This document shows positions 1-5,986 of a DNA stretch of 9,956 nucleotides, in pieces. The notes under the pieces were generated by a model that was not told the DNA's origin, searched no databases, and saw nothing but the letters and a program-made list of their open reading frames with translations. The stretch comes from Thermoplasmata archaeon (lineage in GTDB: Archaea > Thermoplasmatota > DAOVMN01). The stretch is taken from contig DAOVMN010000049.1 of assembly GCA_030630685.1 (NCBI GenBank), forward strand, positions 1 to 9,956. Direction: 5' to 3'. Made by a program: the position numbers and the translations under genes. How positions within the stretch are numbered: position 1 is the first letter of the stretch; every line of letters starts with the position of its first letter.

Positions 1-1
1 G

Positions 2-337
2 ACCATGACCAAAATGGTCGAGCTGAAGGAGGAGATGAAGGCCCAGAAGATAAAAGAGTTCCAGGAGACCGAGCTGAGGACAAAGGAGCTGGAAAAGCAG
101 GCGGAAGTGGAGAAAGCAAGGATCGAGGCCGAAAAGGCAAAGTACGATCTGGATACCTTCAAGGAGGCGGAGGAACGGGAGAGGGAGCACCAGATCAAGA
201 CCATGGGGCAGTACTCCAAGGTTTTAGGCGGGGCGAAAGGGAAGACGGAGTTAGGCGGACGAATCTGTATGCACTGCGGAAGGGACGTGGACCCGGAGTG
301 GAAGGTCTGTGCATACTGCGGAAAGAAACTGGAATGA
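2..337 (+). CDS. Coiled-coil protein with C-terminal zinc ribbon, 5' end cut by the window
   Basis: The reading frame is open to the window edge, so the N-terminus is probably missing; an internal ATG at 5 may or may not be the start. Counting from that ATG (110 residues), positions 1-67 are extremely rich in Glu, Lys and Arg with no proline, which predicts one long charged helix or coiled coil. After a Gly/Lys linker comes a compact four-cysteine ribbon: C88xxC91, ten residues, then C102xxC105, each pair followed by Gly. This is the common archaeal zinc-ribbon type and probably binds one zinc. No catalytic motif, signal peptide or membrane segment is visible. The stop overlaps a downstream ATG, so it is probably co-transcribed with the next small coiled-coil gene. 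The function is unknown; a scaffold or adaptor role is only inference from the architecture. Confidence 0.75.
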   Translation, partial: TMTKMVELKEEMKAQKIKEFQETELRTKELEKQAEVEKARIEAEKAKYDLDTFKEAEEREREHQIKTMGQYSKVLGGAKGKTELGGRICMHCGRDVDPEWKVCAYCGKKLE

Positions 338-351
338 AGGAAGTGAATATC

Positions 352-567
352 ATGGAAACAGCAATTAAAGGGAGAATCGAGGAATTGGAGGGCAAAGTCA
401 ATTCTCTCGGCACTGATGTGCTGATGATCAAAAGTCTCTTGGGTGCCGAACTCGATAAAAAAGACGCCAAGGCCTGGAACAGGTTAGAAGAGATCGGCAA
501 AGAGATCAGCCAGAATTGGCACAGCAAAAAGACAAGCTGGCAGATTATTTCAGAAGGAAGGAGATGA
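352..567 (+). CDS. Small coiled-coil protein, function unknown
   Basis: A 71-residue protein with heptad-like spacing of hydrophobics in its first 30 residues (IKGRIEELEGKVNSLGTDV), followed by a second helix around AWNRLEEIGKEIS. It has no cysteines, membrane segment or recognisable domain. I chose the ATG at 352 because GGAAGTGA sits about 6 bases upstream, a good archaeal ribosome site. An ATG at 334 overlaps the previous stop as ATGA and would add six residues, so translational coupling with that start is an alternative; the GTG at 298 is unlikely. The short length and coiled coil suggest a structural or oligomerisation partner of the preceding coiled-coil/zinc-ribbon protein (inference). 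It also lies just upstream of the A/T-rich section, and its own base composition still resembles the G/C-richer flank. Confidence 0.6.
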   Translation: METAIKGRIEELEGKVNSLGTDVLMIKSLLGAELDKKDAKAWNRLEEIGKEISQNWHSKKTSWQIISEGRR

Positions 568-606
568 AGGAGTATGTTAATTTGTTATACCAATAACGGT
601 GATAAC

Positions 607-831
607 ATGGAAATTGAACCAAAAGAATTTTGGGATGATATGCAATGTGGAAGAGAGCATTATTCCGAGCTTGTCAAAAAATATCCTGATAAATGGATTG
701 CAATAGTTGATAAGAGCGTAGTAGCTGTTAGTGAAGGAATAAATGAGGGGTTAGTTTTTGATTTAAGAAAAATAACAAAAATAACAAAAAACCCAAAAAT
801 TTGTTATAATTGTTATAGGAGAGAAACATGA
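607..831 (+). CDS. DUF5678-like small protein
   Basis: A 74-residue protein whose residues 16-45 carry the DUF5678 pattern as I remember it: a Tyr-x-Glu-Leu helix, then KKYPDKWIAIVDKSVVA, a Lys-Tyr-Pro turn leading into a beta-hairpin that starts WIAIVD. DUF5678 proteins are small, common in archaea, and of unknown function. The C-terminus (KITKNPKICYNCYRRE) is compatible with the family's final strand but is Lys/Asn-rich and less typical. I prefer the ATG at 607, with GGTGAT a few bases upstream, because residues added by the ATG at 574 look non-coding; 574 also has a fair ribosome site (GGAGATGA) and cannot be excluded. The stop overlaps the next ATG (ATGA at 828). The gene is markedly A/T-rich compared with the genes before it, which suggests a different origin. 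Confidence 0.7.
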   Translation: MEIEPKEFWDDMQCGREHYSELVKKYPDKWIAIVDKSVVAVSEGINEGLVFDLRKITKITKNPKICYNCYRRET

Positions 832-1076
832 TAAAAACAAATCCGTTTACACCAAAATCAGGCTGGGAACCCAAGGTATTTGCAGGTAGAGCCGATGAGT
901 TCCATTTCTTTGAAAAAAAGTTGCAAGAGGCTAAGAATAGGCTCAGGGGCTGTGATGCTGTTTATGTGGCTGTTGCATATCTGTTCAATGTCAAGCTGAT
1001 AACTCTCGATGAACAGCAGAAGGAGCGATCAAAGGGTTTGATTGAGGCAATGACACCTATGGAGGAGATCGTATGA
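828..1076 (+). CDS. Chimeric remnant: AAA ATPase N-terminus joined to PIN-domain C-terminus
   Basis: An 82-residue ORF made of two unrelated pieces. Residues 4-37 (NPFTPKSGWEPKVFAGRADE, then a helix FFEKKLQEAKN) match the opening of archaeal AAA/STAND-like ATPases, which would normally run straight into a Walker A loop; no P-loop follows. Residues 38-80 instead read as the last third of a VapC-type PIN nuclease: LRGCDAVYVAVA with D43, then LITLD with D61, then a final helix. The first half of the PIN active site (its N-terminal Asp and Glu) is absent, so neither ATPase nor nuclease activity is expected. The junction is near 936-944 and stays in frame. AGGAG lies 6 bases before the ATG, and both ends overlap neighbours (ATGA at 828 and 1073), so it is probably still translated. 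It could be a deletion scar or a kept small protein. The family assignments rest on motif recognition only. Confidence 0.65.
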   Translation: MIKTNPFTPKSGWEPKVFAGRADEFHFFEKKLQEAKNRLRGCDAVYVAVAYLFNVKLITLDEQQKERSKGLIEAMTPMEEIV

Positions 1077-3544
1077 GAAAACCATATCCTTGGATTGGTG
1101 CAGTAATTGGTGGATTTGTTGGTTTGATGATATCAACAGTCTTCCTTATATTATTTGTACCCATTGGTTATGGAATAGGCACGCTTTTTGCAATAGGAGC
1201 AGAAAAAAGAGCAGAAAGAAGAAGAGCGATAGAAAGGATGGAAAGAGAAATAAGAGAGGGGAAAAGAAAAATAATAGAATTCCGAGCTAAAATAGCACAA
1301 TGGAAATCGGAAGGTTACAATGTGTCTGAATTGGAGGAGAAAGCGATGAAAGAATGCGATTGGGAGTTCGAGATACAAGAAGAAAGGATCCAAAGAAGAC
1401 TAATCTCAGTGGGAGGACGAATAGACTCATTGTATATAGAAGCAAGACAATGGGCAGGTTTAAAGATTCCAAAGAAACTGAATGAGGGGGAGAACAAATA
1501 TTCATGGCTAAAAGCGAGGCTTAGTGGGAACAAATTTTCATTGCTAAAAGCAATGTTCAAGGAATACGAAAGGAAGATTAACAGACTAAAACAGATCGAA
1601 GAAAAACTAAACTCATTGCATGTAAAAGCAAAACAATGGATGGAAGAAGGCTATGTTGGATTTGCATTTCCTTTAATAGACGATAAATTAAAGGACCCAA
1701 GAAAAGTGGATGAGGTAGCGAGAGAATTTTCATCGCTAAAAGTGATGTTCAAGGAATACGAAAGGAAGATCGATAGACTAAAAGAAATCGAAGGAGAACT
1801 AAATTCATTGTATGTAAAAGCAAAACAATGGAGTGAGGAAGGATATATTGTCTTGGCATTTCCTTCAATAAGAGATAAATTAAAGGACCCAACAAAAGTG
1901 GATGAGATAGAGGACGAATTTTCATCGCTAAAAGCGATGTTCGAGGAATACCAAAGGAAGATCGAGAGACTAAAACAAATCGAGGGAGAACTAAATTCAT
2001 TAGGTGTGAAAGGACTTGATCCAGAAATTCACTCAATAAGAGAGAGGTTAAATGACCCGGGAAAACTGAATGAGATAGAGAGGGAGCTTTCATCGCTAAA
2101 AGCAATACAAGCCTGTGAGGAGAATATACAAAAAGCAATGGCGGTTATTTTTCCGGGAGATGCTGAGGAGATATTGAATCAAGCAAAACACGCAATTAAA
2201 AATAATAATTTCGAAAAATCGCTATCGCTCACAGAATCGTGCATGGGAGAGATAGAAAACACCAAACGACAAGCAGACCCTATATTATCAATCTCGTTTC
2301 CAAGCGAAGGGCTTCAGGGTGGTGTTTGGAATAGATGCCGGGTGGGAGTAACCAATGCTGGTAAAGCCCACGCAGTTAAGGTAAATATCGGTACGACAAA
2401 CCTCCAAATGCAGAAGATGCCTACTATCCCATTGATAAAAGCAGGGGAATCAAAAGAAATTGAAATCGCTATAACATTATCCGCAAGTGGAAGTGTTTTT
2501 GCCATTACCAATTTCATGTATCAGAGAGCGTATGATAACAAACGATACAAAACTCAAACCCAGCAATGGCTCGATATCGGGGGTGCCGCTGCCCCCACCA
2601 CGATGCCCGCCAAACAGACCACGAACCTGAAGGTTCTCTGCGAGACAGAGAACTTCCGTGGATTCATCAGGGCGAAGATCGCTGTCTTTAACAACACAGG
2701 TGCTGTGATCACCGATTCCAGACTTAGACTTATCACCGACAACAAAGTGCTGCGCTTCGATCATGTGGAGCCGGCCTACATCACCCATGGCCAGGAGATC
2801 GAACTCGGGAATATTAATCGTCGGGAGAAGAAGACCGTGGCAATCTATCTCGACCCCATGATGTGCACCACAACCGGCCTGGACGCCACCTTCACCTGCA
2901 GGGACATCAAGGGAAATATCCAGATGGAGAAGATGCGGAAGAAAGGGGTCATTGTGGTCTGTCCAATATTCTTTACCGAGGATATCGCTAATCCTGCCAT
3001 GCTGAAAAATCTGGTTGCAAATGTGCTGAAGCAGCAGGACAGCAAGATTTTCAATATTCCCCAGAGTCTCAAACCTGTGGAGGCCTTCGAGGTCGCCAAA
3101 TCGGCAGTGAGCGGGCGGAGTGTGAACTTCGTGCGGGAGTTTTCCACCCCAACGCCCTACCAGGGGGAAGCGTGGTATTATGCCGTTACCAAGGGCACGA
3201 GGATGCAGATGGTGATCAAGGTCGCGGTGCGGGAGGACACCAACTCCATCGAGATATTCGCTGCCTCACAGTCCGAGGAAGCTCTGACGGGGCTGCTGGC
3301 AGAACTCGGGCACGACCTGACAAACAAGTTGAAGGAGAAAGGAATGCCCGCTGTTCAGGTCACCAATGTTACAATCAAGGACAGCATTATCCATAAGAGT
3401 TCGCTGCTGTTCGGAGAGGGTCCTGGTAATGTGCCCGACCTCAATATCTCGGATTCGATAATCCACAAAACTCAAATTGGCGGAGAGAAAATTGATAAAA
3501 CGGAAAAAATTCCAAAGAAGCCAGACAATAAGTTCCCTTTATGA
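1073..3544 (+). CDS. Large membrane-anchored protein: coiled-coil repeats, beta-sandwiches, DSIIHK tail
   Basis: An 823-residue protein starting in an ATGA overlap, with GGAGGAGAT upstream. Residues 7-43 are hydrophobic and Gly-rich, enough for one long or two short membrane segments, followed at once by Lys/Arg-rich sequence, so the rest is likely cytoplasmic. Residues 45-155 are charged helix, including a QWKSEGYNVSELEE stretch. Residues 155-338 hold three helical repeats of 64, 64 and 56 residues. Residues 403-500 look like an Ig/CARDB-type beta-sandwich (GVTNAGKAHAVKVNI). After a linker (GGAAAPTTMPAKQ) comes a second sandwich at about 515-630, ending in VVCPIFF, then an alpha/beta region at 631-757. 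This sandwich-plus-platform order resembles adaptin-appendage-like modules (low confidence). The tail has two DSIIHK motifs. Codon use changes near residue 500: A/T-rich before, G/C-rich after. No catalytic motif is seen, and a scaffold role is inferred. Confidence 0.85.
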   Translation: MRKPYPWIGAVIGGFVGLMISTVFLILFVPIGYGIGTLFAIGAEKRAERRRAIERMEREIREGKRKIIEFRAKIAQWKSEGYNVSELEEKAMKECDWEFEIQEERIQRRLISVGGRIDSLYIEARQWAGLKIPKKLNEGENKYSWLKARLSGNKFSLLKAMFKEYERKINRLKQIEEKLNSLHVKAKQWMEEGYVGFAFPLIDDKLKDPRKVDEVAREFSSLKVMFKEYERKIDRLKEIEGELNSLYVKAKQWSEEGYIVLAFPSIRDKLKDPTKVDEIEDEFSSLKAMFEEYQRKIERLKQIEGELNSLGVKGLDPEIHSIRERLNDPGKLNEIERELSSLKAIQACEENIQKAMAVIFPGDAEEILNQAKHAIKNNNFEKSLSLTESCMGEIENTKRQADPILSISFPSEGLQGGVWNRCRVGVTNAGKAHAVKVNIGTTNLQMQKMPTIPLIKAGESKEIEIAITLSASGSVFAITNFMYQRAYDNKRYKTQTQQWLDIGGAAAPTTMPAKQTTNLKVLCETENFRGFIRAKIAVFNNTGAVITDSRLRLITDNKVLRFDHVEPAYITHGQEIELGNINRREKKTVAIYLDPMMCTTTGLDATFTCRDIKGNIQMEKMRKKGVIVVCPIFFTEDIANPAMLKNLVANVLKQQDSKIFNIPQSLKPVEAFEVAKSAVSGRSVNFVREFSTPTPYQGEAWYYAVTKGTRMQMVIKVAVREDTNSIEIFAASQSEEALTGLLAELGHDLTNKLKEKGMPAVQVTNVTIKDSIIHKSSLLFGEGPGNVPDLNISDSIIHKTQIGGEKIDKTEKIPKKPDNKFPL
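1535..2102 (+). repeat. Tandem 192-bp (64-residue) coding repeats
   Basis: Three repeat units lie inside the large membrane protein, starting at 1535, 1727 and 1919 (spacing 192, then 192 bp); a fourth, partial start is at 2087 after a shortened 168-bp unit. Each begins with a TTTTCAT(C/T)GCTAAAAG-like sequence and encodes F-S-S-L-K-A-M-F-x-E-Y, a helix KIxRLKQIEGELNSL, then KAKQW-x-EEGY and DKLKDPxKVDE. High nucleotide similarity between units points to fairly recent duplication or continuing homogenisation. A more divergent earlier copy may exist around residues 110-150 (GRIDSLYIEARQW). Confidence 0.85.
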
Positions 3545-3602
3545 AGTGTCTACAAATCCCACAACTTCTATGTGCCTTCCATTATTCCTTAGAGTGAGAC
3601 CT

Positions 3603-3824
3603 TTATAGATCCTTCCCATGTTTTCCCTCCGTTAGGATATATATCAGCGATTCATGGACTCTGTAATCATTCAATTCTTCCCCTTCAACAATCGCCTTAT
3701 CGCCTTCAAAACGTATGCGGATCTTATCTTTGAATCTTTCCTTTACTTTTGCCCGAAGTGCATCTATCTTAGATCTATCTACTCTGATACTAAGGCTTTC
3801 ACGGGTAAAACTTCTAAGCACCAT
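3603..3824 (-). CDS. Small protein of unknown function
   Basis: A 73-residue protein I do not recognise. It is rich in Arg, Lys and Glu (SLSIRVDRSKIDALRAKV), with an alternating strand-helix-strand pattern: a beta strand near 11-16, a helix near 18-32, a hairpin near 33-50 (KIRIRFEGDKAIVEGEE), and a final helix HESLIYILTEG. No cysteines or membrane segments. I chose the ATG at 3824 because a near-perfect GGAGG stands seven bases upstream; the frame extends to an ATG at 3938, but the likely promoter lies immediately before that point, so the longer form would be untranscribed at its start. The size and charge would suit an antitoxin or small nucleic-acid-binding protein, but nothing specific shows this. 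It converges with the large gene ending at 3544 and diverges from the acetyltransferase. Confidence 0.65.
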   Translation of the reverse strand: MVLRSFTRESLSIRVDRSKIDALRAKVKERFKDKIRIRFEGDKAIVEGEELNDYRVHESLIYILTEGKHGKDL

Positions 3825-3941
3825 TTCAAACCCTCCGTTTTCTATTCTATTCATTTTCCGATATTTTTGGTAGCAGTCATTATGATAATAGTTGGCTTTG
3901 GCTCTGGGAGTTCTGTTACCGATGTAGCTTACTTCCAAATT

Positions 3942-3952
3942 CTATAAAATAG
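3942..3952. promoter_or_regulatory. Symmetrical TATA box between divergent genes
   Basis: CTATAAAATAG is nearly self-complementary. On the minus strand it is preceded by CGAAAA, a good BRE-like element, and would start transcription about 25 bases further, giving a leader of roughly 95 bases before the ATG at 3824. On the plus strand it would serve the acetyltransferase gene at 4014 with a leader of about 40 bases. The assignment is by pattern only. Confidence 0.55.
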
Positions 3953-4013
3953 TTTTCGGTTGCTTAAAGATTCATTGAAAAAGTTAAACAACCTGAACAA
4001 CCTATTTTTCACC

Positions 4014-4469
4014 ATGAGCGCCTATTCCCAGATCATTAACATCCAACTGCGCAGCCTGAAACCTGCTCATTACAAACAAATAATCGCTCTATGGCAGAGG
4101 GCAGAACTACCTTCACGCCCCTCAGGCCGGGATTCAGAGGATGAAATAAAGAATCAGATGAAAAGGGATCCCGAGCTATTTATCGGGGCTTTTGAGGATG
4201 AGAAGTTAGTAGGGACAATCATAGGAACGGATGATGGAAGAAAGGGCTGGCTCAACCGCATTGCCGTTGACCCGGATTACCGGAGGAAAGGGATCGGAAG
4301 GGCACTTGTGGAGGAGTGTGAACGGAGATTCAGGACCCGGGAAAGGAGAATATTCGGTGTCCAGGTGGAGGATTGGAACGAGGACTCCCTCAAATTCTTT
4401 GAGGATATCTCCTATGTGTTGCACCGGGAGATTCTCTATCTGAGCAAACGGGAATCCGAGGACGTTTAG
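4014..4469 (+). CDS. GNAT-family N-acetyltransferase
   Basis: A 151-residue protein of standard GNAT length. It would transfer an acetyl group from acetyl-CoA to an amine, either a small molecule or a protein N-terminus or lysine. The fold signature is clear: strand LFIGAFEDEKLVGTIIGTDD (residues 55-74), then LNRIAVDPDYRRKGIGRALV, which is motif A with the R-R-K-G-x-G-R-A acetyl-CoA pyrophosphate loop at 90-97, then motif B with NEDSLKFFEDISYV around 122-135. The overall form resembles the RimI-like/stand-alone GNAT group, but the substrate cannot be told. I chose the ATG at 4014; a TTG at 3960 would add an Asn/Leu-rich N-terminus that looks untranslated. No strong ribosome site precedes it, which would fit a weak or short-leader start. 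It seems monocistronic: a repeat element and a new promoter follow before amrS. Confidence 0.88.
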   Translation: MSAYSQIINIQLRSLKPAHYKQIIALWQRAELPSRPSGRDSEDEIKNQMKRDPELFIGAFEDEKLVGTIIGTDDGRKGWLNRIAVDPDYRRKGIGRALVEECERRFRTRERRIFGVQVEDWNEDSLKFFEDISYVLHREILYLSKRESEDV

Positions 4470-4482
4470 GGAGTTCTGCAGA
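4466..4482 (+). repeat. 17-bp direct repeat, left copy
   Basis: TTAGGGAGTTCTGCAGA here matches TTAGGGAGTTCAGCAGA at 4654-4670 in 16 of 17 positions. It includes the stop codon of the acetyltransferase gene. The pair brackets the ATTCGTG inverted-repeat element. Confidence 0.75.
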
Positions 4483-4528
4483 GAAATAAAGTAGCAGATT
4501 TTGTTAGGTAACAATCCACCATTTATGC

Positions 4529-4611
4529 ATTCGTGTAATTTGTTCATTCGTGATTCCCAGGTATTGTGCGGAATTTATCACGAATTACACAAATAGACGA
4601 ATGTCACGAAT
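4529..4611. repeat. ATTCGTG inverted-repeat element, copy A
   Basis: The left arm (4529-4552) contains ATTCGTG twice, separated by ten bases. The right arm (4577-4611) contains the complement CACGAAT twice, around ACAAATAGACGAATGT. ATTCGTGAT pairs with ATCACGAAT across a ~22-base loop, so a stem-loop can form; the outer ATTCGTG and CACGAAT can also pair. Both arms recur at 8846-8946 in the reverse order. It encodes nothing. Elements of this ATTCGTG type are, as I recall, dispersed in many archaeal and bacterial genomes; their mechanism is unclear. Confidence 0.8.
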
Positions 4612-4653
4612 TTGATTACCACAGATTTCGAGAGGTTATTTTTTGGCAACAAC

Positions 4654-4670
4654 TTAGGGAGTTCAGCAGA
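4654..4670 (+). repeat. 17-bp direct repeat, right copy
   Basis: Matches the sequence at 4466-4482 with one mismatch (A for T at the twelfth base). It lies just before the amrS TATA box. If the 188 bp from one copy to the other are removed, the acetyltransferase stop would be directly followed by the amrS promoter. Confidence 0.75.
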
Positions 4671-4675
4671 TTAAC

Positions 4676-4684
4676 TATTTATAT
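4676..4684 (+). promoter_or_regulatory. TATA box of amrS
   Basis: TATTTATAT lies 29 bases before the ATG at 4714. An archaeal start site about 25-28 bases downstream would fall near 4703-4710, giving a leader of only a few bases or none. Confidence 0.6.
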
Positions 4685-4713
4685 GACAATCATACTTTCT
4701 TTTAGTGAGGACC

Positions 4714-5763
4714 ATGGAAGACACATCAAAATTAAAAGAGGCCATGTTCTATGAATCCGTAGGCGAAGGCAGGGTCCAGTGCCATCTATGCGCGCGCAAT
4801 TGTATAATAGCCGAGGGTAGGGTCGGAGCCTGCAGCGTGAGAAAGAACATTGGCGGAAAGCTTTATTCCCTTATCTACGGCCTGGCCTCCGCCGTGGCAA
4901 CCGATCCTGTCGAGAAGAAGCCCCTTTATCATTTCTTCCCTGGAAGCAGTGTGCTCTCCTTCGGTACGGTTGGCTGCTGCTTCAGATGTGAGTACTGCCA
5001 GAACTGGCATATCTCACAGGTGAAACCCGGTGACTACGATCTCCGGGATATCGGGAGGCCGGAGACAATCCCATCCCGGATAAGAAGGGATGCCTGTGAT
5101 GGAGTGGCCTTCACCTACAACGAGCCAACTATCTGGTACGAGTTCGCTTACGATGCCTCCAAGATCGTGAAGGAGCATGGTTACTACACCATTTTCGTTA
5201 CAAACGGCTACATGAACCCGGAACCCTTAAGGGAACTTGCCCCCTATCTCGATGCAATGAATATCGACCTGAAGTGCTTCAGGGACGAGCTTTACATGAA
5301 GATGAGCAAGGCACATATTCAGCCCGTGCTGGACACCCTCGTCCTGGCAAGGGAACTCGGGATCCATATAGAGGTCACCAACCTGATCGTTCCTGAGTTC
5401 AATGACGACCCGAAGGACCTGAAGAACCTCTCGGAGTGGATCGTGGAGAACCTCGGCCCGGATGTGCCCATCCACTTCACACGCTACCATCCCGATTATC
5501 ACTATGACGCACCTCCCACGCCCTTAAAGACCCTCATCCAGGCCTATGAGACTGCTAAAAATGCGGGACTGAACTATGTGTACTTAGGGAATATCATGAA
5601 AACGGAATACGAGAACACCCGATGCCCCACATGTTCCACACTGCTTGTAAAGAGGAGGGTGTTTTTCGTGGAACGGCTCTACCAGATTAAAGAGGATAAG
5701 GTTTTGTGTCCCAAGTGTGGTACGGAGATACCGATCGTGGATCATAGAAGGAAGGTTATTTAG
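4714..5763 (+). CDS. amrS: AmmeMemoRadiSam system radical SAM enzyme
   Basis: A 349-residue radical SAM enzyme, typical in length and sequence for AmrS (often annotated as a pyruvate formate-lyase activating enzyme relative). SAM is cleaved by a [4Fe-4S] cluster held by C88xxxC92xxC95 (GCCFRCEYCQNWHIS). The family's N-terminal cysteine cluster is present (C23xxC26xxxC30 and C40), then GACSVRKNIGGKLYSL, VEKKPLYHFFPGSSVLSFGT, and the TIM-barrel signatures VAFTYNEPTIWYEF, FVTNGYMNPEPL, MNIDLKCF and HFTRYHPDY. A C-terminal zinc ribbon follows (C304xxC307, C332xxC335). The natural substrate of AmrS is not established; it usually co-occurs with AMMECR1 and Memo-like proteins, neither of which is in this window. 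I chose the ATG at 4714, 29 bases after a TATA box; a GTG at 4705 is the alternative. The final six codons and stop are duplicated right after the gene. Confidence 0.93.
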   Translation: MEDTSKLKEAMFYESVGEGRVQCHLCARNCIIAEGRVGACSVRKNIGGKLYSLIYGLASAVATDPVEKKPLYHFFPGSSVLSFGTVGCCFRCEYCQNWHISQVKPGDYDLRDIGRPETIPSRIRRDACDGVAFTYNEPTIWYEFAYDASKIVKEHGYYTIFVTNGYMNPEPLRELAPYLDAMNIDLKCFRDELYMKMSKAHIQPVLDTLVLARELGIHIEVTNLIVPEFNDDPKDLKNLSEWIVENLGPDVPIHFTRYHPDYHYDAPPTPLKTLIQAYETAKNAGLNYVYLGNIMKTEYENTRCPTCSTLLVKRRVFFVERLYQIKEDKVLCPKCGTEIPIVDHRRKVI

Positions 5764-5784
5764 CATAGAAGGAAGGTTATTTAG
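5743..5784 (+). repeat. Perfect 21-bp tandem duplication over the amrS stop
   Basis: CATAGAAGG...GTTATTTAG occurs at 5743-5763 and again, without a gap or mismatch, at 5764-5784. Each copy encodes H-R-R-K-V-I-stop in the amrS frame. Because the first copy already holds the stop, the duplication does not change the protein; it adds a spare tail and in-frame stop. Confidence 0.95.
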
Positions 5785-5801
5785 CCCTATTTTTATTCCA
5801 A

Positions 5802-5936
5802 CTACGGACCGTGCTCGATCTTTTCTGCGGCGGGCCGGGGGTTGATAAAGCGGTCTATCTCTTCGAGCGAGAGATTGTGGTAGTGGGGGTGGCTAAGGCA
5901 TTGAGATAGGGGATGTTTGCAGGTGAACATTTTCAT
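5802..5936 (-). CDS. Possible small minus-strand ORF, 44 residues
   Basis: From the ATG at 5936 the minus strand encodes a 44-residue peptide whose second half, HNLSLEEIDRFINPRPAAEK, has the composition of a real protein and the look of a helix. The first half (CKHPLSQCLSHPHY) does not. No ribosome site stands out, and I recognise no family. It could be a fragment of a decayed gene or chance. Confidence 0.2.
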   Translation of the reverse strand: MKMFTCKHPLSQCLSHPHYHNLSLEEIDRFINPRPAAEKIEHGP

Positions 5937-5986
5937 CACAAAGATTAGATGGACTGGAGATTTGATAAGAAGATTGGTATGATGTT

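Noticed and set aside
195..527. 110-residue minus-strand ORF
   Set aside because: It is antisense to two coherent plus-strand genes, is Ser/Pro/Leu-rich with no domain, and has the composition of a shadow frame.
2477..2788. 103-residue minus-strand ORF
   Set aside because: It is antisense to the middle of the large membrane protein, whose plus-strand frame has clear domain structure.
3825..3938. N-terminal extension of the minus-strand 73-residue gene to an ATG at 3938
   Set aside because: The GGAGG site fits the ATG at 3824, and the likely promoter is only a few bases from 3938, so the extension would not be fully transcribed.
4529..4611. CRISPR array
   Set aside because: The repeats are short inverted arms with no regular spacers and only two units; it is an interspersed repeat.
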